Assembly (NCBI RefSeq): GCF_964340395.1
Contig: NC_135562.1
Location: 22,867,173-22,931,172 of the forward strand
Reading direction: 5' to 3'
DNA length: 64,000 nt
DNA from: Glandiceps talaboti
Taxonomy: Eukaryota > Hemichordata > Enteropneusta > Spengelidae
The position numbers and the translations under genes were made by a program. Each line of letters opens with the position of its first letter. Positions within the stretch are counted from its first letter, which is position 1. This document shows, piece by piece, positions 1-9,840 of this stretch. Under the pieces are notes generated by a model. It was not told the origin of the DNA. It saw only the letters and a program-made list of their open reading frames with translations, and did not search any database.

Positions 1-1140
1 CCAAGTCCTCAACTATTGGTCACCTACATATTATTATGTATACCATAGCAATCTGTCCTACCAAGTCCTCAACTATTGGTCACCTACATATTATTATGAA
101 TACCATTGCAATCTATCCTACCAAGTCCTCAACTATTGGTCACCTACATATTATTATGTATACCATAGCAATCTGTCCTACCAAGTCCTCAACTATTGGT
201 CACCTACATATTATTATGAATACCATTGCAATCTATCCTACCAAGTCCTCAACTATTGGTCACCTACATATTATTATGTATACCATAGCAATCTGTCCTA
301 CCAAGTCCTCAACTATTGGTCACCTACATATTATTATGAATACCATTGCAATCTATCACACTGACTGCTCAACTATTGGTCAACAACATTGTATTATGTA
401 TACCATTGCAATCTATCCTACCAAGTCCTTAACTATTGGTCACCTACATTGTATTATGTATACCATTGCCATCTATCCTACCAAGTCCTCAACTACATGT
501 ATTGGTCACCTACATTGTATTATGTATACCATTGCAATCTATCCTACCAAGTCCTCAACTATTGGTCACCTACATTGTATTATGTATACCATTGCAATCT
601 ATCCTACCAAGTCCTCAACTATTGGTCACCTACATTGTATTATGTATACCATTGCAATCTATCCTACCAAGTCCTCAACTATTGGTCACCTACATTGTAT
701 TATGTATACCATTGCAATCTATCCTACCAAGTCCTCAACTATTGGTCACCTACATTGTATTATGTATATCATTGCAATCTATCCTACCAAGTCCTTAACT
801 ATTGGTTACCTACATCGTATTATGTATACCATTGCAATCTATCCTACCAAGTCCTCAACTATTGGTTACCTACATCGTATTATGTATACCATTGCAATCT
901 ATCCTACCAAGTCCTTAACTATTGGTTACCTACATCGTATTATGTATACCATTGCAATCTATCCTACCAAGTCCTTAACTATTGGTTACCTACATCGTAT
1001 TATGTATACCATTGCAATCTATCATACCAAGTCCTCAACTATTGGTTACCTACATCGTATTATGTGTACCATTGCAATCTATCATACCAAGTCATCAACT
1101 ATTCGTCATCTACATTTTATTATTGATACCACTCCGCATA
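1..1140. repeat. 60-bp minisatellite, left end outside the window
   Basis: Eighteen full 60-bp units begin at base 1 and a degenerate nineteenth starts at 1087 and fades out near 1140. Each unit holds CCAAGTCCTCAACTATTGG, then an A/T-rich half with ATTATG and ATACCAT. Units 1-6 alternate strictly between two versions (GTATACCATAGCA and GAATACCATTGCA), so the youngest part is a 120-bp dimer repeat whose copies are almost identical. The unit near 481 carries a 6-bp insertion (ACATGT). Later units are single-type: TACATTGTATT in the middle and TACATCGTATT from about 810 on, a CpG/TpG difference. Because 60 is a multiple of 3 and most units lack stops on the + strand, a 385-codon frame runs through the array (36-1193); I treat it as a by-product. 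It encodes a 20-residue repeat with no family I recognise and ends in an Asp run from a GAT microsatellite. Confidence 0.97.
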
Positions 1141-1169
1141 TAGGAAAACATATAGCCATTCTTGTTGTT

Positions 1170-1302
1170 GATGATGATGATGATGATTTGTAACTTCTCT
1201 CTTGTTGATGCTTGTCAGTATTCATTTATTTATTTATTCATTTATTTATTTATAGTTTGGTTATTTTTTGTTTGTTTGTGTGTGTGTTTGTTTGTTTGTT
1301 TT
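1170..1302. repeat. microsatellite cluster: (GAT)n, (TTTA)n, (TTTG/TG)n
   Basis: Three simple repeats follow the 60-bp array: six GAT units at 1170-1187, TTTA/TTCA units at about 1223-1254, and a TTTG/TG-rich stretch at about 1261-1302. The last is pyrimidine-poor and purine-poor in a way typical of slippage DNA. I see no other function. Confidence 0.9.
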
Positions 1303-1317
1303 CGTAAACATAACTAA

Positions 1318-1473
1318 CTTAATCTAAGTGTCCTGTGGTTTGAATATGTGTTCAGGATGCTGAACACATTTAGGAGTGTACACAAGATGGATCTTTGGAG
1401 ATTTATGGAGCCTGCAGTATTTACAGGGGGAGGGCCAGAGGAAATCACACATGGTCTGTTAAGTAAAACATGA
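1318..1473 (+). other. possible small terminal coding exon (51 codons)
   Basis: A frame opens after a TAA at 1315-1317 and ends at TGA 1471-1473. An ATG at 1387 would give 28 residues; the C-terminal part reads MEPAVFTGGGPEEITHG. This stretch is more GC-balanced than its surroundings and does not look like simple repeat. Possible splice acceptors precede it (TTCAG at 1351-1355, or CACAAG before 1387), and a CTAAC branch-point-like word lies upstream at about 1313. I do not recognise the peptide. No upstream exon is visible because the 60-bp array lies directly to the left. A frame of this size is common by chance, so confidence is low. Confidence 0.15.
1346..1369. other. 10-bp perfect hairpin with 4-nt loop
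   Basis: ATGTGTTCAG (1346-1355) and CTGAACACAT (1360-1369) are perfect reverse complements around the loop GATG. It lies inside the possible exon frame. It could be a small RNA stem or chance; nothing nearby decides. Confidence 0.4.
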
Positions 1474-1730
1474 CACTCCTCATGACAATTGCATACACTG
1501 AACTTTCATCACTATTCCCATTATATGTATACATACTAATTAAATACTTTTGAGTCTTGACCCTGTATTAGAAAGCAATATTTGTACATATCAAGTGACA
1601 AACATTAAAAGACTGGCTAGTTACCTTTCTCATGTAATCATACACAAAATATTTAGTATCGAAAACATGCTTTCCATGTTTGGCATACTCTGCCTGGTCT
1701 GGTCACTTATAAACGTTCCCCAATATCATT

Positions 1731-1889
1731 GTCATCATCAATCATCATCATCATCACCTTCACCTTCAGTATTGCCATTATCAGTGCTATTCTCATCGGA
1801 CTCACTGTCACTACTTGAGTCAGAACATGTATCACTGTCCGTGTTCTCTATGACATTCAAAATATCATCATCATCATCATCATCATCAT
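1731..1889. repeat. two (ATC)n microsatellites flanking an acidic-coding stretch
   Basis: ATC/TCA repeats occur at about 1731-1756 and 1864-1889. On the minus strand they read as GAT (Asp) runs. The DNA between them is not a simple repeat but keeps an Asp/Ser/Glu-rich minus-strand reading frame. Confidence 0.85.
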
Positions 1890-1992
1890 TACTGCTACCA
1901 TCGCCATTATCATCATTTGAAAGGCTATACATATATTTCTTCAATAAAAGAGTGATAAACCAGTTACTATAGCTGTTAATTATATGTAGATA
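1738..1992 (-). other. acidic Asp/Ser-rich reading frame, possible C-terminal exon
   Basis: On the minus strand a frame is open from 1992 down to a TGA at 1738-1740; the first ATG is at 1932-1930. From there the peptide is strongly acidic, with an Asp run of eight, then alternating Ser/Asp/Glu (for example SDSSSDSESDE) and a final Asp run of five before the stop. The Asp runs come from GAT microsatellites. In the part between them, serine is encoded by AGT, TCT, TCA, TCC and AGC and aspartate by both GAT and GAC, which pure repeat expansion would not produce. This looks somewhat like the acidic tail of a real protein. Upstream (higher coordinates) I find only weak acceptor-like words and no partner exon. 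No family can be assigned from composition alone. The antisense frame (1550-1972, + strand) is its shadow. Confidence 0.22.
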
Positions 1993-2030
1993 TTATAACA
2001 ACAACATTCACAGACAGTGTGAATGATAAG

Positions 2031-2141
2031 GTGAGATGGTACACTCAAAAAAATGTATCGTTATATTAAACATTCAATATATGTATTTGTACTTTGGCAT
2101 GTAAAGTACTCGTAAAAATAAATGTTGAGTGTTCATCTCAC
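2031..2141. mobile_element. 111-bp element with terminal inverted repeats (MITE-like)
   Basis: The left end GTGAGATGGTACACTCAA (2031-2048) and right end TTGAGTGTTCATCTCAC (2125-2141) are inverted repeats that match except for one mismatch and one single-base gap. The interior is A/T-rich and holds a second perfect stem, GTACTTT (2089-2095) against AAAGTAC (2103-2109) with a 7-nt loop. The size, AT-rich core, lack of coding and paired ends fit a small non-autonomous DNA transposon. I could not find a clear target-site duplication in the flanks (GATAAG left, TTTTAC right), so superfamily assignment is not possible. It could instead be an inverted repeat of another origin. Confidence 0.5.
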
Positions 2142-2328
2142 TTTTACATCTCAAAACAAAACAAATTGACAATCATGTAATCTTCAATTTGATCACAAAA
2201 CTACGGATTGTAAATATGACCCTCACCCAAACATAAATGCAAAAAATGACCCTCCCCAAGTACATGCAGTACCATTAGATGTGCTGACCTACATGTATAT
2301 AATGATGCCATTTAACTTTTTAAGAACA

Positions 2329-3002
2329 TATTTCAACCCGTAAGTTATAAAGAATAGTTTCTGATACTTGCTGTCTTGTAAAGCATGGATTAAGTTATTG
2401 CTTGAAGGGTCTAAATAGCGTAAATATTGGCTATAAGAGTAAAAATGCTTCAGGGCTTCTAGAGGCAGACCCCCCGCATGAGGTGGACATATCCCAGTCT
2501 CAAGCTCTTCCCCTCTTACTGTCAAGATGCTATCAAAGTATATTTCAAAAGTATTTCAACCCTATGTAGTTGTTTGTTACATGTTGGTGTTGTCTTGTAA
2601 GGCTTGGAAATTATTGTCTGAAAGGGTCTGAATAGTCTCAAAATTGACTAAACCGCCAGGGCTTCTAGGGGGGACCCCCTAGGACCCCCCCCCCATGAGG
2701 TATACACATCCCAGTCTCAAGATCTCTCCCCTACCTCTTACTGTCAAGATCCTATCGAACTATATTTCAAAAATATTTCAACCTTATGTAGTTGCTTTTT
2801 ACATGTTGGTGCTGTCTTGTAAAGCTTGGAAATGATTTTCTAATGTCTAAATAGTCTCAAAATTGACTTTTCAGAGTTAAAAACCTCCTGGGCTTCTAGG
2901 GGGAGACCCCCTAGGACCCCCCATGACAGCTGTACATATTCCCTTCTCAAGCTTTCCCCCTACCTTTCACTGTCAAGATTCTATTAAACTCCTTTTAAAA
3001 TG
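2329..3002. repeat. three diverged tandem copies of a ~223-bp unit with a GC-rich hairpin
   Basis: The landmark TATTTCAACCC recurs at 2329, 2552 and 2774, with a degraded version at 3003, giving spacings of 223, 222 and 229 bp. Each copy contains, in order, a GTCTTGTAA word, a GGGTCTRAATAG-like word (degraded in the third copy), GGGCTTCTAG, a C-rich stretch, a CCCAGTCTCAAG-like word and CACTGTCAAGAT or CTTACTGTCAAGAT. Copies 2 and 3 hold perfect stems CTAGGGGG/CCCCCTAG (2665-2672 with 2675-2682; 2896-2903 with 2907-2914), which are degraded in copy 1. Divergence is much higher than in the neighbouring minisatellites, so this is an older duplication, perhaps of a dispersed repeat. A 78-codon minus-strand frame through copy 1 (2525-2289) is probably incidental. 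Confidence 0.85.
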
Positions 3003-3533
3003 TATTTACCCTGTGTAGTCAATAATTATAATTATGATAGTGCTAACCCGGGATCTTATAATGTAGATGCAAGACAGTCAAGCAGTCCACACTGCGTCAC
3101 GATTAAAAAATACCTGTCACTCATGCGAATATCATATGGGGGGGGGGGGTCATCATGTTTTAGAATTAAGTGATAGGGGGGGTCAGCCTGTTTTGGGTTT
3201 TACAGATAGGTCAGTGACTTTTTGTCGGCCCGATTTAAGAATCCACCCCCCCCCCCCCCCCCCCAGGCTGGAGAAACTGACCGGTCCCTAAAATCGTTAT
3301 TCCTAGCACGGGCGCTTTGAATTGATGGTTCACTAAAGTGACTGTACTTACACTGACTCCTTGCTAAAATGTCTCATATCTTTATTGTACGCTGGTTTAA
3401 CTTTGGATAAAAATGTGCCCTGTTAAAAAGTGTAACTTTTTTGCAGTGTCGCGAATTAAAATATTCTTTGTGCTGGAAAGTGCAAAAGAAGTGCGCACAT
3501 TCACTGTGCATTTTCCGCAAGTAACAGTAGTGG
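3003..3533. other. spacer with long G and C homopolymers
   Basis: This is non-tandem DNA between the 223-bp and 47-bp repeats. It holds G12 at 3138-3149, G7 at 3176-3182 and C19 at 3246-3264. Homopolymers this long are slippage-prone and their lengths are unreliable in assemblies. Near the right end, CTTTTTTGCAG (ending at 3446) resembles a good splice acceptor and is followed at 3521 by GTAACA, a possible donor; the 74 bp between is open in two frames. No product is recognisable. Confidence 0.6.
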
Positions 3534-5136
3534 CAATGTACAATTCAATGTCTCTATTACATACACTGATTTCAAAGTGGCAATGTACAATTCAATGTCT
3601 CTATTACATACACTGATTTCAAAGTGGCAATGTACAGTTCAATGTCTCTATTACATACACTAGTTTCAAAGTGGCAATGTACAATTCAATGTCTCTATTA
3701 CATACACTGGTTTAAAAGTGGCAATGTACAGTTCAATGTCTCTATTACATACACTGGTTTCAAAGTGGCAATGTACAGTTCAATGTCTATATTACATACA
3801 CTGGTTTCAAAGTGGGAATGTACAGTTCAATGTCTCTATTACATAAACTGGTTTCAAAGTGGCAATGTACAGTTCAATGTCTCTATTGCATACACTGGTT
3901 TCAAAGTGGCAATGTACAGTTCAATGTCTCTATTACATACACTGGTTTCAAAGTGGCAATGTACAGTTCAATGTCTCTATTACATACACTGGTTTCAAAG
4001 TGGCAATGTACAATTCAATGTCTCTATTACATACACTGGTTTCAAAGTGGCAATGTACAATTCAAATATGTCTCTATTACATACACTGGTTTCAAAGTGG
4101 CAATGTACAGTTCAATGTCTCTATTACATACACTAGTTTCAAAGTGGCAATGTACAGTTCAATGTCTCTATTGCATACACTAGTTTCAAAGTGGCAATGT
4201 ACAGTTCAATGTCTCTATTACATACACTGGTTTCAAAGTGGCAATGTACAATTCAATGTCTCTATTACATACACTGGTTTCAAAGTGGCAATGTACAGTT
4301 CAATGTCTCTATTACATACACTGGTTTCAAAGTGGCAATGTACAATTCAATGTCTCTATTACATACACTGGTTTAAAAGTGGCAATGTACAGTTCAATGT
4401 CTCTATTACATACACTGGTTTCAAAGTGGCAATGTACAGTTCAATGTCTATATTACATACACTGGTTTCAAAGTGGCAATGTACAGTTCAATGTCTCTAT
4501 TACATACACTGGTTTCAAAGTGGCAATGTACAGTTCAATGTCTCTATTACATACACTGGTTTCAAAGTGGCAATGTACAGTTCAATGTCTCTATTGCATA
4601 CACTGGTTTCAAAGTGGCAATGTACAGTTCAATGTCTCTATTACATACACTGGTTTCAAAGTGGCAATGTACAGTTCAATGTCTCTATTACATACACTGG
4701 TTTCAAAGTGGCAATGTACAATTCAATGTCTCTATTGCATACACTGGTTTCAAAGTGGCAATGTACAGTTCAATGTCTCTATTACATACACTGGTTTCAA
4801 AGTGGCAATGTACAATTCAATGTCTCTAATTGCATACACTGGTTTCAAAGTGGCAATGTACAATTCAATGTCTCTATTACATACACTGGTTTCAAAGTGG
4901 CAATGTACAGTTCAATGTCTCTATTACATACACTGGTTTCAAAGTGGCAATGTACAGTTCAATGTCTCTATTACATACACTGGTTTCAAAGTGGCAATGT
5001 GCAATGTACAGTTCAATGTCTCTATTACATACACTGGTTTCAAAGTGGCAATGTACAGTTCAATGTCTCTATTACATACACTGGTTTCAAATTGGCAATG
5101 TACAGTTCAATGTCTCTATTGCATACACTGTTTCAA
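3534..5136. repeat. 47-bp minisatellite, 33 full units plus a partial
   Basis: The first CAATGTAC is at 3534 and the last at 5096. The 1,562 bp between them, minus three insertions (+3 near 4060, +1 near 4827, +7 near 4995), equals exactly 33 units of 47 bp; a partial unit runs to about 5136. Each unit contains CAATGTACAGTTCAATG, CTCTATTACATACACTGG and TTTCAAAGTGG. Common variants are ACAATT for ACAGTT, TTGCAT for TTACAT, and CTAGTT or CTGATT for CTGGTT. Paired rare variants show block duplication: TTTAAAAGTGG at 3711 and 4372, and TCTATATTAC about 75 bp after each, an offset of 661 bp (14 units plus the 3-bp insertion). The standard unit has no stop codon in any + frame, so frames of up to 426 codons pass through with a 47-residue period. 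They break only at variant units, so I do not call a gene. Confidence 0.97.
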
Positions 5137-5860
5137 TGATCGTCAATGGATTTAGAAGCTGCTAGAACGTGTCAAGATATCTGCTTTCGAAATAGAGGGC
5201 GTCCTTTGTTTTTCGTTGACCGTAAACTTAAAAAACAATGTGGATACCTGTTTTCTATACCTGGTTTGAGTAACAGCACTAACAAATTATCTGAACTTTT
5301 CACACAATTACATATTCTGGTTATCTTTTAACTTCATAAGCTATAAATATTTGTGTTTGGTTTGATTGTAACGTACCTGATGAAAGCATAGATTATTGCA
5401 CTATTTTCTACTCGCCACTATAGCACTCGTAATAAAGACAATCATGGCAATAACGTTATCCCAAAAATGAACTCAGAAATGGGAAAATTTTGCAATTTCT
5501 CTACAGCACAATGGTATTGTATTTTGGAACATTTTATCTCTTGGTTTCAGAGAGTGATTTTCGGTACTCACTTCATAGGAATTACTTTTTACAATATAAG
5601 TTATGAGTAATGTCTGAATCTTACTTATTTGTAGTGTAAAATTTTGTCTACAGTATACTGCCCTAAGTAAAACTAAATAAATTCAATTGTACAAATGTTA
5701 CACTGTCAGTATCCTAGGAGACGGACTTGACTAGCTTTACTATTTTTCGTTCTCCCTTTACCATTTTACCTTTGTAACGCAATCAGCCAAAGAGCACACA
5801 TAAAGACTGTTTTTAACTCTTTATTAATACCTTTTCATACAAATGTTCGACGAGCGAAAT
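5137..5860. other. non-repetitive spacer, no recognisable feature
   Basis: This is AT-rich single-copy DNA between the 47-bp and 40-bp arrays. The longest forward frame (5146-5331, 61 codons) has no domain I recognise. I find no tRNA, no convincing promoter, no inverted-repeat element and no duplication of the array ends. Confidence 0.6.
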
Positions 5861-7020
5861 AGGCCAATAGCTGGATGGTTAACAAAATATAATACTATAC
5901 TGGCCAATAGCTGGACGGTTAACAACATATAATACTATACTGGCCTATAGCTGGACGGTTAACAAAATATAATACTATACTGGCCTATAGCTGGACGGTT
6001 AACAAAATATAATACTATACTGGCCAATAGCTGGACGGTTAACAAAATATAATACTATACTGGCCAATAGCTGGACGGTTAACAAAATATAATACTATAC
6101 TGGTCAATAGCTGGATGGTTAACAAAATATAATACTATACTGGTCAATAGCTGGATGGTTAACAAAAAATAATACTCTACTGGTCAATAGCTGGATGGTT
6201 AACAAAATATAATATTATACTGGCCAATAGCTGGATGGTTAACAAAATATAATACTTTACTGGCCAATAGCTGGATGGTTAACAAAATATAATACTATAC
6301 TGGCCAATAGCTGGATGGTTAACAAAATATAATACTATACTGGCCAATAGCTGGACGGTTAACAAAATATAATACTTTACTGGTCAATAGCTGGATGGTT
6401 AACAAAATATAATACTATACTGGTCAATAGCTGGACGGTTCACAAAATATAATACTTTACTGGCCAATAGCTGGATGGTTAACAAAATATAATACTATAC
6501 TGGTCAATAGCTGGATGGTTAACAAAATATAATACTATACTGGTCAATAGCTGGATGGTTAACAAAATACCGTATAATACTATACTGACCTATAGCTGGA
6601 CGGTTAACAAAATATAATACTCTACTGGTCAATAGCTGGATGGTTAACAAAATATAATACTCTACTGACCTATAGCTGGATGGTTAACAAAATATAGTAC
6701 TTTACTGGCCAATAGCTGGATGGTTAACAAAATATAATACTATACTGGTCAATAGCTGGATGGTTAACAAAATATAATACTCTACTGACCTATAGCTGGA
6801 CGGTTCACAAAATATAATACTTTACTGGCCAATAGCTGGATGGTTAACAAAATATAATACTATACTGGTCAATAGCTGGATGGTTAACAAAATATAATAC
6901 TATACTGGTCAATAGCTGGATGGTTAACAAAATATAATACTATACTGGCCAATAGCTGGATGGTTAACAAAATATAATACTCTTCTGGCCAATAGCTGGA
7001 TGGTTAACAAAATATAATTA

Positions 7021-8280
7021 TACTATACTGGCCAATAGCTGTACGGTTAACAAAATATAATACTCTACTGGTCAATAGCTGGATGGTTAACAAAATATAA
7101 TACTATACTGGTCAATAGCTGGATGGTTAACAAAATATAATACTATACTGGTCAATAGCTGGACGGTTAACAAAATATAATACTATACTGGTCAATAGCT
7201 GGACGGTTAACAAAATATAATACTATACTGACCTATAGCTGGATGGTTAACAAAATATAATACTATACTGGCCAATAGCTGGATGGTTAACAAAATATAA
7301 TACTATACTGGTCAATAGCTGGACGGTTAACAAAATATAATACTATACTGACCTATAGCTGGACGGTTAACACAATATAATACTATACTGGCCAATAGCT
7401 GGACGGTTAACAAAATATAATACAATACTAGCCAATAGCTGGACGGTTAACAAAATATAATACTATACTGGTCAATAGCTGGATGGTTAACAAAATATAA
7501 TACTCTACTGGCCAATAGCTGGATGGTTAACAAAATATAATACTCTACTGGTCAATAGCTGGATGGTTAACAAAATATAATACTCTACTGGCCAATAGCT
7601 GGATGGTTAACAAAATATAATACTATACTGATCAATAGCTGGATGGTTAACAAAATATAATACTCTACTGGCAAATAGCTGGATGGTTAACAAAATATAA
7701 TACTCTACTGGTTAATAGCTGGATGGTTAACACAATATAATACTCTACTGGCCAATAGCTGGATGGTTAACAAAATATAAAAATAATAATACTCTACTGG
7801 TCAATAGCTGGATGGTTAACAAAATATAATACTCTACTGGTTAATAGCTGGATGGTTAACAAAATATAATACTCTACTGGTCAATAGCTGGATGGTTAAC
7901 AAAATATAATACTATACTGGTCAATAGCTGGATGGTTAACAAAATATAATACTATACTGGTCAATAGCTGGACGGTTAACAAAATATAATACTATACTGG
8001 TCAATAGCTGGACGGTTAACAAAATATAATACTATACTGACCTATAGCTGGATGGTTAACAAAATATAATACTATACTGGCCAATAGCTGGATGGTTAAC
8101 AAAATATAATACTATACTGGTCAATAGCTGGATGGTTAACAAAATATAATACTATACTGACCTATAGCTGGACGGTTAACACAATATAATACTATACTGG
8201 CCAATAGCTGGACGGTTAACAAAATATAATACAATACTAGCCAATAGCTGGACGGTTAACAAAATATAATACTATACTGG
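7021..8280. repeat. ~800-bp (20-monomer) block duplication inside the 40-bp array
   Basis: The rare variant TACAATACTAGCC occurs at 7421 and 8230, with matching neighbours on both sides. The offset of 809 bp equals 20 monomers plus the +9 insertion near 7780 that lies between the copies. Exact boundaries are approximate. Confidence 0.7.
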
Positions 8281-9840
8281 TCAATAGCTGGATGGTTAAC
8301 AGAATATAATACTCTACTGGCCAATAGCTGGATGGTTAACAAAATATAATACTCTACTGGTCAATAGCTGGATGGTTAACAAAATATAATACTCTACTGG
8401 CCAATAGCTGGATGGTTAACAAAATATAATACTCTACTGGCCAATAGCTGGATGGTTAACAAAATATAATACTATACTGGTCAATAGCTGGATGGTTAAC
8501 AAAATATAATACTCTACTGGCCAATAGCTGGATGGTTAACAAAATATAATACTCTACTGGTTAATAGCTGGATGGTTAACACAATATAATACTCTACTGG
8601 CCAATAGCTGGACGGTTAACAAAATATAATACTATACTGGTCAATAGCTGGATGGTTAACACAATATAATACTATACTGGCCAATAGCTGGATGGTTAAC
8701 AAAATATAATACTATACTGGTCAATAGCTGGACGGTTAACAAAATATAATACTATACTGGCCAATAGCTGGATGGTTAACAAAATATAATACTATACTGG
8801 CCAATAGCTGGACGGTTAACAAAATATAATACTATACTGACCTATAGCTGGACGGTTAACAAAATACAATACTATACTGGTCAATAGCTGGATGGTTAAC
8901 AAAATATAATACTATACTGGTCAATAGCTGGATGGTTAACAAAATATAATACTATACTGGTCAATAGCTGGATGGTTAACAAAATATAATACTCTACTGG
9001 TCAATAGCTGGATGGTTAACAAAATATAATACTATACTGGCCAATAGCTGGATGGTTAACAAAATATAATACTATACTGGCCAATAGCTGGATGGTTAAC
9101 AAAATATAATACTCTACTGGTCAATAGCTGGACAGTTAACAAAATATAATACTTTACTGGTCAATAGCTGGATGGTTAACAAAATATAATACTATACTGG
9201 TCAATAGCTGGATGGTTAACAAAATATAATACTATACTGGTCAATAGCTGGATGGTTAACAAAATATAATACTATACTGGCCAATAACTGGATGGTTAAC
9301 ACAATATAATACTATACTGGTCAATAGCTGGATGGTTAACAAAATATAATACTATACTGACCTATAGCTGGATGGTTAACAAAATATAATACTATACTGG
9401 CCAATAGCTGGATGGTTAACAAAATATAATACTTTACTGGCCAATAGCTGGATGGTTAACAAAATATAATACTATACTGGTCAATAGCTGGATGGTTAAC
9501 AAAATATAATACTATACTGGCCAATAGCTGGATGGTTAACAACATATAATACTATACTGGCCAATAGCTGGATGGTTAACAAAATATAATACTATACTGG
9601 TCAATAGCTGGATGGCTAACAAAATATAATACTATACTGGCCAATAGCTGGACTGTTAACAAAATATAATACTATACTGGCCAATAGCTGGATGGTTAAC
9701 AAAATATAATACTATACTGGTCAATAGCTGGACGGTTAACAAAATATAATACTATACTGGCCAATAGCTGGATGGTTAACAAAATATAATACTATACTGG
9801 CCAATAGCTGGATGGTTAACAAAATATAATACTATACTGG

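Noticed and set aside
36-1193. 385-codon frame through the 60-bp array, plus the two overlapping frames (389-1126, 436-798)
   Set aside because: The unit length is a multiple of 3 and most units lack forward stops, so frames stay open automatically. More than one frame is open over the same DNA, there is no recognisable domain, and the frame ends in a GAT microsatellite.
1371-1482. AGGAGTGT / ACACTCCT inverted pair as ends of a second MITE
   Set aside because: Only 8 bp pair, the match does not extend, and the pair spans the possible exon frame; chance is sufficient.
1943-2122. AATAAA words at 1943 and 2117 as polyadenylation signals
   Set aside because: They are common by chance in AT-rich DNA and no defensible transcript unit lies upstream.
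2289-2525. 78-codon minus-strand frame
   Set aside because: It sits in copy 1 of the 223-bp repeat and I see no matching intact frame in copies 2 and 3.
3067-3291. 74-codon forward frame
   Set aside because: Its Gly and Pro runs come from G12 and C19 homopolymers, so the frame depends on homopolymer length.
3413-5165. Cluster of long forward frames over the 47-bp array
   Set aside because: All three forward frames are open because the unit has no stop codon. They break only at variant units, and nothing beyond the repeat is encoded.
5146-5331. 61-codon forward frame after the 47-bp array
   Set aside because: Short, no recognisable family, no splice or promoter context; expected by chance.
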